A DNA stretch of 64,000 nucleotides from Sipunculus nudus (GCA_026874595.1 CM049316.1:25691839-25755838); one strand, 5' to 3'. Counted from the stretch's first letter, positions 10,780 through 23,505 are shown. Notes: generated from the sequence alone by a model not told the origin. Program-made: numbers and translations.

Positions 10780-11252
10780 ATAATATAAATGTGAAAAATG
10801 TTTGTGACAAGGACAAGTTTGAAGCTGGACTGTCGTGTCACAAAGACATGGATCGGTTGAACTAATTCTTCTGTGTAAATGCTGACTGGTTGATACAGCT
10901 GCATGCACAAGAATGAGAATCCTTAATACACATTCATGTCCAGCGAGAGATGGAGGGATAACGAGAAGTGATATACCAGCACAAAACTGAAATTTGTACA
11001 GCCCCTCAATAGATTTTCAAAAGAATATAATAACGAATCCACACTTCGTTCCTTTCCTATAATCAATGAGCATCGCGCCAGATGAGGAAGACCGACTTGG
11101 TTGACGAAGATATGACAAAATGACATAATGCCACGGCAAGACTACACAAGTGAAATGTTGCACACATGCCTCCAGGCATTATATTGCCTGAAATGTATTA
11201 GCTGTGCTTGGTTCTATCGGAAACACCATTCTGTATCGTCCAAGAAAACCAG
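10780..11252 (+). pseudogene. Truncated duplicate of the class A GPCR (5' flank plus helix 1 fragment)
   Basis: This segment aligns with 2035-2560. Shared upstream blocks include AATGCTGACTGGTTGATACAG, ACACATTCATGT, AATCCACACTTCGT and GAGCATCGCGCCAGA. The shared coding block is AGCTGTGCTTGGTTCTATCGG (11197 onward), which encodes AVLGSIG of helix 1, followed by CCATTCTGT and AAGAAAACCAGA. Compared with the intact gene, the ATG region is disrupted, the segment between is shortened, about 13 bp are lost after GGAAAC, and similarity ends at 11252. Only the first ~70 codons are represented, so it cannot encode a receptor. It shows a DNA-level duplication that included the promoter side. Confidence 0.8.
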
Positions 11253-11262
11253 AGGGTAAGCT

Positions 11263-11760
11263 TCCATATTTGAAAGAATTGTGCAGTAAATTAAAGAAGC
11301 TTGGAAGTTTGTTAAAGTGTACTTAGGAGAAAAATGGTGAAGTTCGGATGTGTGGCCAAGCTAAAAATAAATTATCTTGGTCAAAATCCAAAATGGGGGC
11401 AAATATTGCCGCCAGGTTAAAAATTGTCAATAACTCGAGTTATGATGTCATGAGAAAGCATTTCAAGTACTCTGTTCCTATTTTTTGGCTAAAAAGTTCA
11501 ATTTTTGAGGGTGATAACCTAGTCATTTACTCATTAGCGGTTTTTTTATCAAAATTTCGGTACTAGTCCCATAGGTTCAGCGGTTAAGCTGCATATTTGA
11601 AAGAATTGTGTAAAAGATGAAAGAATAATGAATTTGGCATCAAAGTTGTCCAGACCATGCTCAATAGTTTCAGATATGGGACCAAGCGGATTTCACCCTA
11701 TCTTGATCAAAATCTAAGATGGCGGCCAAGATGGCCGCCCGGTTATGGATTTTCAATTAA
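11263..11760. repeat. Tandem pair of ~330-bp diverged units
   Basis: Both units contain CATATTTGAAAGAATTGTG (11268 and 11600 onward), then a CTTGGTCAAAATCC / CTTGATCAAAATCT block followed by ATGG and GCCGCC runs. The first unit has an open 72-residue frame, but it looks like repeat sequence, not a gene. Confidence 0.6.
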
Positions 11761-12800
11761 GTTGGTAATATTTGTCGTATTTGTGGCTGTTCTGTTCAGT
11801 AACAATAATATTCAGTAATAATATCCAAAAATAGCCTATTTTCATTAATATATGTTCACTTGATAAAGCAAGTAGTATGAAATACAATTTTCCAAGGCTT
11901 TCTGCAATGGGGCACAAAGCTGGCATAAAGAGAAAACTTAACTGTGAGATAACTGTTGCCTCTTTTCTATTATTATGATATTGCACATTTAAGTGAGGAT
12001 AATATAACCAGATGATTGCTTCTTTATTATGTTGTACATGTTTGTATCATTATCGATATATCGATGAGAACATAGGTATAAGGAATTCAGGTGTTTCATT
12101 TGATGTTAGTTTCATTACAGTCGTAATTCCGTTCTTGCCGGACTCAGTCTAGAGGGTGTCCTGTCATAACATTGTTTTCTGTAGACCTGAAATTAAACAC
12201 ACCTGCATACTTTCTTTTTTCACAATTTTGTCTTTAAAGGCTTGTCTATTTTAGTATTCATTATGGATTAATAACGTTAGGGCGATAGGCCAAGAGCGGT
12301 CTGGGTGTGTGACGTAAGCATTAATATATAGACTGAAGACAGGAGAGTAAAGGCACAGCCTCCTAGGATCCAAGCACTAGAGGAGGGTCCGTGATTGGCA
12401 GTGTCTGATCAACTGAAGAACGATTTTTCGGTTTATTGTGTGTCAGAGTCTGCGGGCGACCAACGTTATCTCACTAACGAACTTGTGATTTGTGTTAACA
12501 GCAGGATTTGTGAACAGTCGGCGTGCATCTGCCGTGGTGGAGCCCGGGAACAGGCAAGGACTATTGATACGCTGATCTATGTGTACGGTTTAGAATATTA
12601 TCATGTGCGGTGGCTAATTCGTGTCCTGAGGCTGGATATATCCAGGTTGAGTATCTCAAGGGTAGTGGCTGTCAAACCAGGAAAACGCTTGACGGCCAGA
12701 AGCGTTTGTGTGTCGGTTGTACAGTAATAACCACCAGGTCTTGAGGAGTTTATACCTAAGTCCAATGCGCAACGACCGGCGGCCGTGATGCCATACGAAC
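11761..12800. other. Non-genic stretch upstream of the Gypsy remnant
   Basis: No supported gene. A 110-residue open frame at 12395-12727 is GC-richer than its surroundings but has no motif I recognise and no splice sites. It may be non-autonomous retroelement sequence given its position just before the first LTR-like block. Confidence 0.4.
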
Positions 12801-12826
12801 TTTCTGTTAATTGTGCTGACGGGAAG

Positions 12827-13022
12827 TGTCAGAATTAATCAGGACTCTGTGAATTTGTGTATTTATGTGGACTCTTTGGATTATTGTACCATGTGCGTGG
12901 AACGATTCTCCAGAAGTTTTTTTTATGATACTTTTATTGATTATCAATACATACGTCTTTGCAATATTTTGGGTGTTTGCGCCGGCTTTAGCCAGTTAAA
13001 TCCACCGTTTAAAATAACCTGG
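12827..13022 (+). repeat. 5' LTR of the Gypsy remnant (partial)
   Basis: Direct repeat of 15569-15781, starting TGTCAG. Homology fades near 13022; a 35-bp perfect tandem duplication (13097-13166) and a (TA)n run at about 13168-13220 follow, which may have disrupted the LTR end. Confidence 0.6.
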
Positions 13023-13167
13023 AAAGGCCGTCCCTTAGGGCTGAGACAGTGAATGGCGAGCATGCTATCAAGATTGACGTTTTAGAGCTAATAACCTTTC
13101 AGGAATTTTATTTCATGTTTATATAGTAAACCTTTCAGGAATTTTATTTCATGTTTATATAGTAAAT

Positions 13168-13223
<56 letters not shown>

Positions 13224-13414
13224 TAGACGATATTTATATAGACAATTATATCAAATACTTGGTTACTAACCGTACGTGTTTAAGATCGGTGAAACCCATG
13301 TGTCATCGTTAGGATACCACCGGTTCGCTTTATCAGCGCTTACTGTTTACGTTTGCGGATCATCTGTGTATGTTTCGATTGTCATGTGTATAGTCAGTCG
13401 GATAAGCCGTAACC

Positions 13415-14095
13415 ATGGAGTCCTTGAAGTCCAATTTCGAGTGTGGACAATCGTTAGGGTTCAATGGCGTAGCACTGCAAGAGCTTGTTAACAAGCGGCT
13501 TTCGAAGCCATTGCAAGCAGCGAGAAGACGCATACACAGGGAGAGATAGAGCATGAACACGAGGCAGCAGCGCATGAACGTGATGCTCAGTAAGCTCACG
13601 AGATAAAAGTCTTGAAATTGAATGCAGCACTCAGTTATGAGACTAGTTTTATGGGCAATGAGGGTGATAGTGAACAGATGAGTAGTAGGGAATCGGTCCC
13701 GAAACTGAGGCTTACCCTGTTGGACGAGCGGCACGATAGGCTGGATGCGTCTCTGGAGCCATTTGAACGCTTAACGTTGTGTCAAAACTACAACTGGGAT
13801 AGTTGGGCGTTATACTTAAGTCCAGTGTTGTGTGGTCAGGCACATGGTACCTACGCAGAGTCAGCCGTAAGAGATGCCATAATCTACGATAAGCTAAATT
13901 TAGCGCTTTTAAAGCGTTACCCAATGACCGTGGAAGGATATCGTATCAAGTTTCGTACTTGCAGGGTATGGAAAACCTTCCAGTCAGTACGTGGTACGAC
14001 TAAGCGAGTACTTTGATCATTGGATCGAGATGGCAGGAGAATGCGATGCTTTCAATTTGTTAGTCGACATTCTGATGCGGGAACAGAATTTTAAC
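13415..14095 (+). pseudogene. gag-like region of the Gypsy remnant
   Basis: A possible start codon at 13415 in a good context (ACCATGG) opens a frame that stops after about 44 codons. The following frame (from about 13612) contains KLRLTLLDERHDRLDASLE and RFERL-like text followed by WALYLSPVLCG and an ALLKRYPMTVEGYRIKFR stretch. These match the order seen in Gypsy-clade capsid proteins of invertebrates. Frameshift after about 13985 and a stop near 14096. Capsid function is certainly lost. Confidence 0.7.
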
Positions 14096-14249
14096 TGAAT
14101 CCCCTTTGGTCGGAGAGCTAAAACCTCGAGGGAGTAGACGGAAACCTTCCACGTGGCGTTACCGTTGACGGTGCGTAGCCAAACTGAACGTGACGTTCAG
14201 ATCAATGTAGAGATATGTAAGCGACAACAGCAACCAATATGGGGAAGTA

Positions 14250-15545
14250 TTTACAGATGTCCCCAAACTCACTGATGTCATCGAGTATTATATTCGACTC
14301 ACTTCCGATACACCAGTGAAGTCGGAACCGTATCGTGTTCCGTTTGATTTGAGAGGGACTATGCGATCAGAAACCAACGAGATGCTAGGGTTAGGCATGG
14401 TCGAGAAACCAGAGTCGAGTTTTGCGTCACCATGCATTATGCTGCGTAAACTGGATGAAATGATCTGATTCGCGATCAATTTCTGTAAAATGAGTCAGTC
14501 GTTAGTATTTACTGTGCAGCCGATACCAGAGCCAAAAACAACGTTCACAGAGGTAGCCAAAAGCAGATCCTTTACCAAGATAGCTCTGATGAAAGGCTAC
14601 TGGCAGATTCCGATGTCAAAGGAATCTGTGGACAAAACGGCATTTGTAACGCCTGACGGACATTCCCAGTTCAGGGTAATCCCGTTTGGTTTAGTGACGG
14701 CAGGCGCATTGTTTACCCGCATGATACGATATGATAAACGTGGCATGCTATATAAACGACGTGCTAGTACACGCGGAAACATGGGACGAACACGTAAGAA
14801 CTCTCAGGGAAGTGCTGGCTAGACTCGAGCGAGCAAACTTTGCGGTTTAACCAGCTAAGACATCCGTAGGATATCGCAGCACAGAATTTTTGCAATGGGC
14901 CATCTTGTAGGTACCGAATATTTGAAACCAACCCTTCTCTGGAAAGAAAATCAAGAGCGTAGAAAGACCGAAAACCAAGAAAGGCTGGAAAGCCTTTCTA
15001 GGCCTAACCGTTTATTACCGGAAGTTCGTGCCTAACTATACCGAGATAGCAGTTTCGTTGACTGACCTTACAACGAAAGGGAGGCCTTAAAATTTGGATT
15101 GGAAAGAGCTCCATGAGAATGCGCACGGCACACTAAAAGCTAAACTGTCCTGATCCCCCATACTTAGACTACTCGATTCCAGTAAGCGGTTCTACTTGAA
15201 ATGCGCCAGGTCGGATGTCGGAGTCGGGGGTATCCTTATGCAGGTCCACGATGGGATGATGCATCCGATAGCTTATCTTAGCAGAAATTTGCAGGCTAGA
15301 GGGAGATACTACTCTACCATCGAGTGAAAGTAATTGGCAATTGTTTAGACTGTTAGAAAATTTGAGATGTACTTGTCATGTAGACCATTCACGATACAGA
15401 CAGAGCACAAGCCACTCAACTGTATTAGCAAGGCCAAGTGTGCTTACAAGAGGGTAATGAGATGGATTTTAGTGTTAAAAGAGTTCAGGTTTGATATACA
15501 GGCTGTTTCTGGCAAGCCACATCACGGGCCAGACTTCTAAATTAG
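14250..15545 (+). pseudogene. pol-like region (reverse transcriptase and RNase H) of the Gypsy remnant
   Basis: Recognisable blocks are the RT fingers/palm segment with KGYWQIPMSKES (about 14593-14630) and KTAFVTPDG then FRVIPFGL (14632-14695). The catalytic YxDD box reads YIND at about 14750, so one of the paired aspartates is replaced. The first palm aspartate (expected in FTKIDL) is also replaced, reading FTKIAL. RNase H follows, with FYLKCARSDVGVGGIL (about 15190-15240) and IAYLSRNLQARGRYYSTIE (15270-15325). Numerous stops and shifts are present. The region ends in GKPHHGPDF and a stop at about 15540. The element cannot be active. Confidence 0.75.
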
Positions 15546-15568
15546 GTTACCAAGAGAGTTGCGGCAAG

Positions 15569-15781
15569 TGTCAGGGTTAATCTAGACTCTGTGAATTTGT
15601 GTATTTATATGGACTCTATGGATTATTGTACCATGTGCGTGGAACGCCTCTCCAAAGAATTGTAATTTTATTTTTATTGTACTTGTATTGTTTATGATAC
15701 ATACGTCATTCTCATTTTTTTTTTTTTGGTATATGTGAGAGCTTCAGCCAGTTTAATCTACCGTGTTAAAGAACCTAAACC
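15569..15781 (+). repeat. 3' LTR of the Gypsy remnant
   Basis: Direct repeat of the block at 12827; diverged by point changes and an expanded T-run at about 15718-15728. The right boundary is approximate. Confidence 0.6.
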
Positions 15782-18700
15782 CACCTCAATTGTTTTATCA
15801 TGTGCTGCCATGCTGATGACCTAGTAACTGTTGATGTGCTAGATTTCACATATTTTTCTCCCTAGAAATTCGTATAATGTACGGGAAAAATACGATACGA
15901 TTAGTGAATATTTACGATACGAATTAAGATAGGATATGTCGAAATCCTATCGTATTAGATCGTACCTAAATTTCGTAACGTGTGCGCTGGGCTTAAATAA
16001 TAACTCTACGTAATATCAGTTTTGCGTTTGATGTCCACAGTTCTGTGTATTAAACGCGAGCTTGATCAGGTGGCAATTATTTAATACCCATCTTGATAAT
16101 CTGTAACACCTCAGTCCCCTGAGTAAAACGAAAGACAACGATACACACATTGTGACTAGGTCTTACTTACTACGTCCTTCTACGGCATCTCACGGTAAAG
16201 CCACGACAGGGCAGAACGTGGCATTGTCAGGGAAATAATGTGATATAATTGCAGCCCCTTTTCTCGTGACGTTCGCGGCACGTTCTCCCAATGATGTTTC
16301 ACGTTCGCCAGCGGTACTGCTGGTGTTATTATTTACGTTCACCTAAGCAGGGTCACGTTTTCCTACGGTATTCTAACGGCAATCGGCCACGTTCTGGGGC
16401 GACAAGAGGATTTACTGTGGCTAAGCTCAAATTGTTTGACACCAAAATCACTTCCATCTAGGGTGCCAAGAGGTACACATGTACCAGAGGCCACGTTATA
16501 TTTCGTTCGTTTTGAACATTTCGAAGATAGCGACGTTCATTCAGATTCTCCTATGGTGTCCTACGAGAGAGGCCACGCCCTACCAACTACTCCAATGATC
16601 TTCAAGGATGTGGTGAACAGTATACAAAACATGGCACGTGATCATTGCAGATAAAACAATCTTCTTGATGAAAATCATTTTTTTTTCAAAATCATTCATG
16701 AGATATAGATTTAGCATAAACCCTGTTTTTATGTACTAAATAAAGCGACATCCCTATTTTATACCCACAACAAGACAGAGGACTCTAGGCGGTGTTTCAA
16801 TGCAAGAAAGAGCCAAAACTAAATTACTGAAACAATAAGAGCTGATATAGCAAACAATCTGTCTGGGTCAGGGGTATCACGGAAACATTCAAAATGTATG
16901 TTGTTTTTTTATGCAAATAATTAAACTTTTTCTTTTAACACCCTATAAATCGCGTGCGCCGATGGCCTGGTGGTTATCGTAATCCCTGCCACATAAAGGT
17001 GCATTGAAGCGCGCGAGCTTATCGTATCTGACTACTACTGCTCATGAGCGCATTGCGCGGTCGCTATGAAGAACGGTGAAGTGCGCGTGATATGACCGGT
17101 GGTCATTTGCTTCGAGCAGAACACTCTCGCTGCGGCAGTTCGAAGGTTATGAAATTCCGCGCGATACGGCCCTGATGACATGACAATGAATAAGCCGATT
17201 GAAAGTCCGACGATGCTACTTCGAATCAGACATGAAGCATTACGTATCTATTACGATTTCGTCAGAATAAATCTACTGTTTGTGTCGGAAGAGCTACTTG
17301 TTACTACGAATTACAAGGAACACGACCTTTTGATACGAACAAAACAGGCATTTACCGAACACATACGACTAGCTACGCATCAGTAAGCATTCTTGCGATT
17401 CTCCAGAACTAAGCTGCTACGCTTCATAACGCTTTAGGCAACGCTATATGTTGGTGAAAAACTATTAAATGTGGAGTGAAAGAGGTTTGCATCACTCGGA
17501 GTCAAACTTTGTATTCTTCACGTTATTTCACTCGCAAAATATGGACGAGCTTATACAAGAGCGTATTGGATATTAACTGATCATTGGATATTAACACACT
17601 GCTCATATGACGTCTACATAGGACATTCACATTTTGCCCATTAACAATAATATTCGAATATGAAAATTCGACATATACTGAGCGTGTGTCCTGTGATAAG
17701 CGTGCGAGTGTCGCATAATGAATGTGTGAATGCCCGATGAGCTCATGAATGTTTTCGTGGATGTACATGAGATCAAGGTAGTGTTAAAACAGTGTATTTT
17801 TATCTTTTTTTTCCAAGTTTCTGTACCAGTACAGATCTATATAACATGTTCCTGTCCTATCTTTGTCCAAATTGTATGGGAAATTTAGATGCAGGCATGT
17901 GAGACATTGTAAAACATATACCGAGTGTGCGAGTGAAAGTCGGGAGTGATTGTGTGTGAATGCCCTATGAGATATGTGTGTGTTATATGTAAAGGCCGTC
18001 GGTATACTGCGCAGGTAGTCAAGGGCCCCACAGATTTAAGGGGCCATATGCACGTAAACTTACATTTATTTTTTGTTTAAACGCGAAAGAAAATATTGAT
18101 AACTATATAGATTGAGAGCCCCCTTATTATTACAAATAATTCTATTTTATCCATTAAATGTCAGTGTTATGCAATTTTTATGTGCAAATAACATGTTCAA
18201 AAAGAATGTTCAACCCGCATATTAGTCATTTTGTTTCGAAGGAGCTCGTGATCACTATGAAACAGCAAATCATTCCTGACGTCAGGAAGATCAGTTTATT
18301 GCACTGATAAATAACTTATGATGATTAAATGGGCTCATTTACTGTCATTTGGCAGTGGTAACTGCGGATCATTATATCGATGTTAAGCAAATTTTGTCAT
18401 TATACAGCTGATATTCTTTGTGAACCTGCAAATATATGAGGGTGTACATGAGTATTGAATGAGTATACGGGTTTGTTTATCAAGCAGTTACTCTTTAATC
18501 ATCAGGGGATGGGTTGGTTTATTATATGTTATTTATGTGGTCATCATTCTATATAAAAATGTCTGAATTTATAAACGCTTCAGTAAAGTGTTAATTACTA
18601 CAAGAATATATTATGTGTACCCCTGTAAGGACTGCGGAATCACGGTGTCACCGCGTACGTTGTATTTATACCAGCAATCAAAATTATACTACTAACTAAT

Positions 18701-18930
18701 TATTCCATTTGTGTCGCAAATTTAATGTGTTTGAAGAACTATGAGGTACTGTGTTGTCTGAACTGGTCATTTTTTAAACAGTCGCACAAAAGAGCTTTGA
18801 GAAATTCAAAAGGGTATGGTGGGTGGGGAGAGGGTTATTTTCATGAGTTTACTCTGTGGAGTTTCCGATTAGGTGTGTAGGGGGCCCCAGCCTATTGTTT
18901 CGCCAGGGGGCCCCGTAATGGTGCTTAAGA
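15782..18930. other. Repeat-like CpG-containing tracts, no supported gene
   Basis: Around 15870-15990 the words TACGATACGAATT and ATCGTATTAGATCGTAC recur in both orientations. Around 16200-16400 CACGTTC-type words recur. At 16960-17400 sequence unusually CpG-rich for this window includes an A-box-like GGCCTGGTGGTTATCG near 16972 and a 68-residue open frame (17180-17386) without recognisable domains. Two partly matching blocks (GTGCGAGTG, then GTGTGAATGCCC and GATGAG) lie at about 17695-17745 and 17925-17975. GGGGCCCC words cluster at 18025-18050 and 18880-18920. These look like old transposon sequence. Confidence 0.4.
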
Positions 18931-18944
18931 GTTTGTTTGAGTGT

Positions 18945-19440
18945 GTTTGTGTGTGTTTGTGCGGACGGGTTTGTGAACGCAATCATGAACGGTATCTCAT
19001 GAAATTTCCACGGCATTTCGAGATTGGACATTTTAGAGTGTGCATCTAGCAAATTCTCCCGATTCAGAAGCTTTATCCGGAATATTCGCAAATGGTCGAA
19101 TGAACATGTAGGCCAAAAATAAGTGAATGTCAACAAGTTCCAGCTTCAAGCTCCGCGCAGTGTGGCCAACTGTTCAGGTCACGGTCGAGCGCCGAGCACC
19201 TCTTAGACGACGATGTCCAGTGGTTATCTGTAATATGGTTTGTGCACATCAGCAATGTCAAATTATAAACTAAAAGCACAGGGAATTCAAAGTTCCATAA
19301 GCTTATTTTTTTAACTGTGTGTTCTTAGTTTTGAGGTGAGTGGACGCAAACGCAGTTTAGGGAGTATCCCACAATATTGGGACCCCCACATAGCGGAGGC
19401 ATGCATCGATTGGGATGTACATTTCCAGTGTATACATGAA
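18945..19440. repeat. Dispersed repeat family F, copy 1 (interrupted)
   Basis: Shares with the copies at 24560, 39265 and 62200 the ordered blocks TCATGAACGG, GGCATTTCG, GGAATATTC, GAATGAAC, AAGTGAA, ACGCAAA, GTATCCCACA and CACATAGCGGAGGC. Here the family text breaks after about 19133 and resumes near 19334, so roughly 200 bp appear to be inserted in this copy. Confidence 0.5.
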
Positions 19441-19519
19441 GACAACGTTATAAACGTTTTTGTTTCGTCACGCTTGGTAGAAGCTTTGTAGATGTAAGGT
19501 AGCCCCTTATAGTAATACG

Positions 19520-20060
19520 TCATAATTGAATCGTAAGTACTTCTTGCTGTTGCGTTAGTACTTCGGATTAAATGGTAGTACGTCTTAATGAGCTGTTTCG
19601 AAATTAGTTTTAGGTACTGGTTGGGTACTTATTAGCTGGATAATAGCCAGATCTTAAGGATTCGTAGTACTTCGTAGCGTTTACATAGTAATATACGTGC
19701 TGGTAAATTACCCAATCAGTGTCGCGACTTGTCCCAACGTATACCGAATAGTTTACGTAAAGCTTACGATCTACCACGAAGTATCAACCACGGGCTATAC
19801 GAAGCGCTTCTAAGGGTTACATATGACCTATACAATTTGACAATTCGTAGCGGCTGCCAAAATGTTTTGAGTCGACTCAAAACTAAAATCGAGGCATACG
19901 CTCATTCACGCTACGCCAATATTCGGCACGTAAGTGGTACGAATTACGCAGACGCGCTTCATGAACTCCGACGAAGAGCCTTAAAGCCAAAACATGTCCA
20001 GTTCGTAGCGTATTGGGAGCCCCATTCGTGGAAGTGGGAACGCCTTATATAGCCAAAATT
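19520..20060 (+). other. CpG-rich tract with an unassigned 107-residue open frame
   Basis: GTACTTCG/CGTAGTAC words recur in 19530-19690, and an open frame at 19729-20052 follows. Its product is basic and has no motif I recognise, and no promoter or splice site ties it to a gene. I treat it as probably repeat-derived. Confidence 0.25.
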
Positions 20061-23000
20061 AAGTCTGTTCTACATGGATGTGCTTACTGAAATTTGATAA
20101 TTTCTTTTAATAAAGCTTGAAATAGTAAGCTGAGTTAAGTAATGTAAGCTTAATAACTAAAACTAACATAAGCATTTCCGAAAAAAAAGGAAAATATTTG
20201 ATTAGAATACAGTATACATTTTAAAAAAATTTCATCCGCCTGGTGACAGACAAGGCCATTGATCACATGCACATTAAGATGATAATCAGTTGCTTAGTAT
20301 CATAAATACATGCATTCTTTAAACAACTTTATCCGATGGGCGAAGCCATGTGACCTTGTCACATGACCAAGAAGACTGTATGTTTGTAAAATATAAATAG
20401 ATGTCGGTTCTTGTCTTGAAAGTTGTCATGTCAGTTCCTTAATCCGTCAACGGTCAACCTGTGATATAATGATTAAGTCCGAGAGAACAATCGTAAAATT
20501 TCACTGCATGGGTGGAATAAACTGACCATATTACGAAGATAAGCCTGGCTAACTCCCTACAGAAGTAGCGAAACAAAACAGTTTATAAGATCGAATCCCC
20601 AAAAACTGCAATTGATGCATTGCAAGAAAGTAGAATTGGATTTAGCTAAATTATCTGCAACCTTAAAGAATTAAACTGAATTAAATCCTCAAACAATCAA
20701 AAATTTGTTTTCGGTTAACATTGGCTTGTTTACAATGTCTCAGTAGTACACTTTTGTAAGTCCCGTCTTGTGAATATGATAATATGAAATTATTCACGAT
20801 TTTTACGATATAATGGAATCCAGTCATTAAAAACAAACTAAATATTTCGAGCCGTTTTCATTGAATCAAATTTGAACTTCTGTTTTTCATTTAATGTGAC
20901 TTTTTTATTGACAAAACATGATGGTTCGAGTAAAATACGGTAACAACTCCCTTTTGGAAGTTTTATCCAAAGCAACTCATGACGATTTCCATTGTCAAAT
21001 TTATTGTTAAACCATGAATGCCTGCTGTAAGAAATGTCCGTTCTTTGAGTGTAGACATATAACGTATACATATATAGGTATATATATATATATATATATA
21101 AAGTAGTCTTCATCTATTATTTCCGGTTTCTCAGTAAAACTCCATATATAAACTTTCAGATTACAATCATTTACTGGGATTTCATTGGTGTTTATTATCA
21201 AGTATGCTTGGAATTAATAGCTCATCATCAATGCAAAATCTTGAACCTAAATTTTAAAAGAATGGGAGGGGGAGCTTGCACAGCTTGCACAGCTTACCCG
21301 AAGAGCCTGTCCAATCTCAAAATGCTTCCGCCGGGCCGGGAGGTATCAACAGACAAAATTACGCGTTTTTCAATCTAAATTGAATTTGTGATACGGTCTG
21401 TGCTGCCCTCTAGACGGTTTCATGAGAACAATAATGAAACAGTGGCATTGAATTATGAACGGAATACTGTGGTTGTTCACCCTGCAGAACGATTCACTGA
21501 AGTACGCGTTTGTGTCGTATGTTCGTTTTATATAAAATCCCTGAAATCGTGGATAATTCGAAACAACTCATGGGGCTCCGATTTTGCGTCCATATTAAAG
21601 AGACCTAGTTACCTACAAGGTATGTTACATACATATGATATATAATCGCTTTTTCTAAGATATCATAACATCTGCCAATATTTCGTTCTGAAACCGTTTG
21701 CTTATCCGTTTGCACAGATGAAAATGCTTGCATTAGGCATAAAACATAAACATAGCCCCTACGCCACCTGGTGGTCGTACCGCGCAACTTCACAAATCAA
21801 GATTTTCAAGCTTCCAACCGGTGTTTCTTCTGTTTTTCCTTGTTTAGGAGTAGCAGGAGATGGAACCTATGGTGACGAGGTACTGTTTGGTTTGTGTTTA
21901 CTCACACTCAGAACCGTAGCAACGTATCGAGCTGGTGAACTGCATGGACATAGTAAGTACGTATGCCTGGACGGTTTCCTGGGAACCTTTGTATTCAGAT
22001 AAACTGAACTAAAAGCGTGAGCAAATACACAAATGTACATTAAAAAGGGGATTTCGCAAGTCGCATACAGGAAGTAATGATATACCGCTAGTCAAAGGCA
22101 TAAAGAGAGCCTCTGATAGTAACAGTTACATAAATTTCATATCTTGTTTAAGTTGCATGTTTCAGGCAAATTCACTGCAGCTAGCCTAAGACAAGGCTTA
22201 TATAAAACTATCATATGGACTTGATATTATTTTATGTATTGCCGTCGTTGTTTTGAATTAGTCAACCAAGTCTTATGGTTTTATTATACCTCTCCAAGGT
22301 GGCGAGATGTATTCTGTTCGATCCTAGGTAATTATGTTTATAACTGTAAGAAATTTACATATTTTGTTTAAAAATTGTTCATGGAGGGTAAGAAAAATAC
22401 ACAAGTTCAAATCCATTAAATTATGGAGGTAATTTGAAAAACTTAAAGTAACCAGACCTAAAGTAACCTCATTATTACAGACACCATCATTGTCAAAATC
22501 GGAGAGGCTTTGCTCTGGAGGTGATCTGTGACGGAGTTGTTGTACACTGACAAACATTGCCTGTGCTGCTGTGAAGCTTATTAGGATCCTGGCGGAGACT
22601 GCAGTCACCGTCCACTTTCTAGTTAGAAATGTTTCCAGGAAGGACCGTGGTATATTAAACGTCCTTTTACAACATTCCGAATTCACAGATATTTTTACGT
22701 ATCGAATGCAGTGAAATCGTGATTGTGGTCACTTCGCTGTGTTGCTTGCTCTCTAAAGTGGGTATGGTGTCATCTCTTTGCATCAACGGAGTCCAATAAT
22801 GAGGTTCCACTATGAATTTACATATATCGTGTCTGGTTGTCTGTGTGTCCGTCTGTGGTTCGGTTTATATTAAAACCCTAGAAAGAAGTATTAGGCGATA
22901 TTCAGGTAAACCAAATTCCAGTAAAGCTGAGCGTGCAGCATCCAAGGTCCAAGGGTACTAACTCTTAAGTTAAAAATTGGCTTTCATTTGATTTCATTTG

Positions 23001-23505
23001 AAACATTAAATGAAAGCTGATATAACCCATGATTTCAATATCAAGGTTCTTTTGTACAGTAACGTTTCAGGTATAACTACATGTTTACGGCAGGCACAGC
23101 GTAAATTAAATACAACAGCACTCTTTTTTATAAATACTTAACATTCACTTTCATTGAGCAGATAAAAAAGACAATTAGGCTTTGCTTTCCACCCTGATTT
23201 AATTTATTTTAAGTTTAAATCATTTTCTTTTAAAATTCGTAAATTTGAATTATTGAATTAGGCTTACTAATTTTGAACAGCCCAGGACCTTCAGTTTCTT
23301 TAATCAGGAAATGTGGATATCTTTTGTCAGTGAAAATTATTTATGAACTGTTCCACTATATTTTAGAGTATTTATGAACTGTTCTACTATATGTTAGAGT
23401 ATTTATAGATTGGTAGAGACATCTTTAATCGAATGTGTCCCCCTAGGTCGATATAAATACAAATATATGATATATATATACATACATATATGCATATATA
23501 GTATA

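Larger units (their letters stand above)
12827..15781 (+). mobile_element. Decayed Gypsy-type LTR retrotransposon lacking integrase
   Basis: Two direct repeats starting TGTCAG frame the element, at 12827-13022 and 15569-15781. Both share blocks such as GACTCTGTGAATTTGTGTAT and ATTATTGTACCATGTGCGTG. Between them are a gag-like region, a reverse transcriptase and an RNase H, in that order on the plus strand, all with in-frame stops. The second LTR begins about 25 bp after the end of RNase H, so integrase is gone. The LTR copies differ at many sites, including small indels, so the insertion is old. The exact LTR ends are not certain. Confidence 0.8.

Noticed and set aside
12395-12727. 110-residue frame considered as a gag start
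   Set aside because: It lies before the first LTR-like repeat and does not resemble a capsid protein.
18025-18920. Possible transposon between GGGGCCCC-containing ends
   Set aside because: No convincing inverted terminal repeat or target duplication could be aligned.
22324-22686. 120-residue minus-strand frame
   Set aside because: No domain; composition like the surrounding AT-rich DNA.
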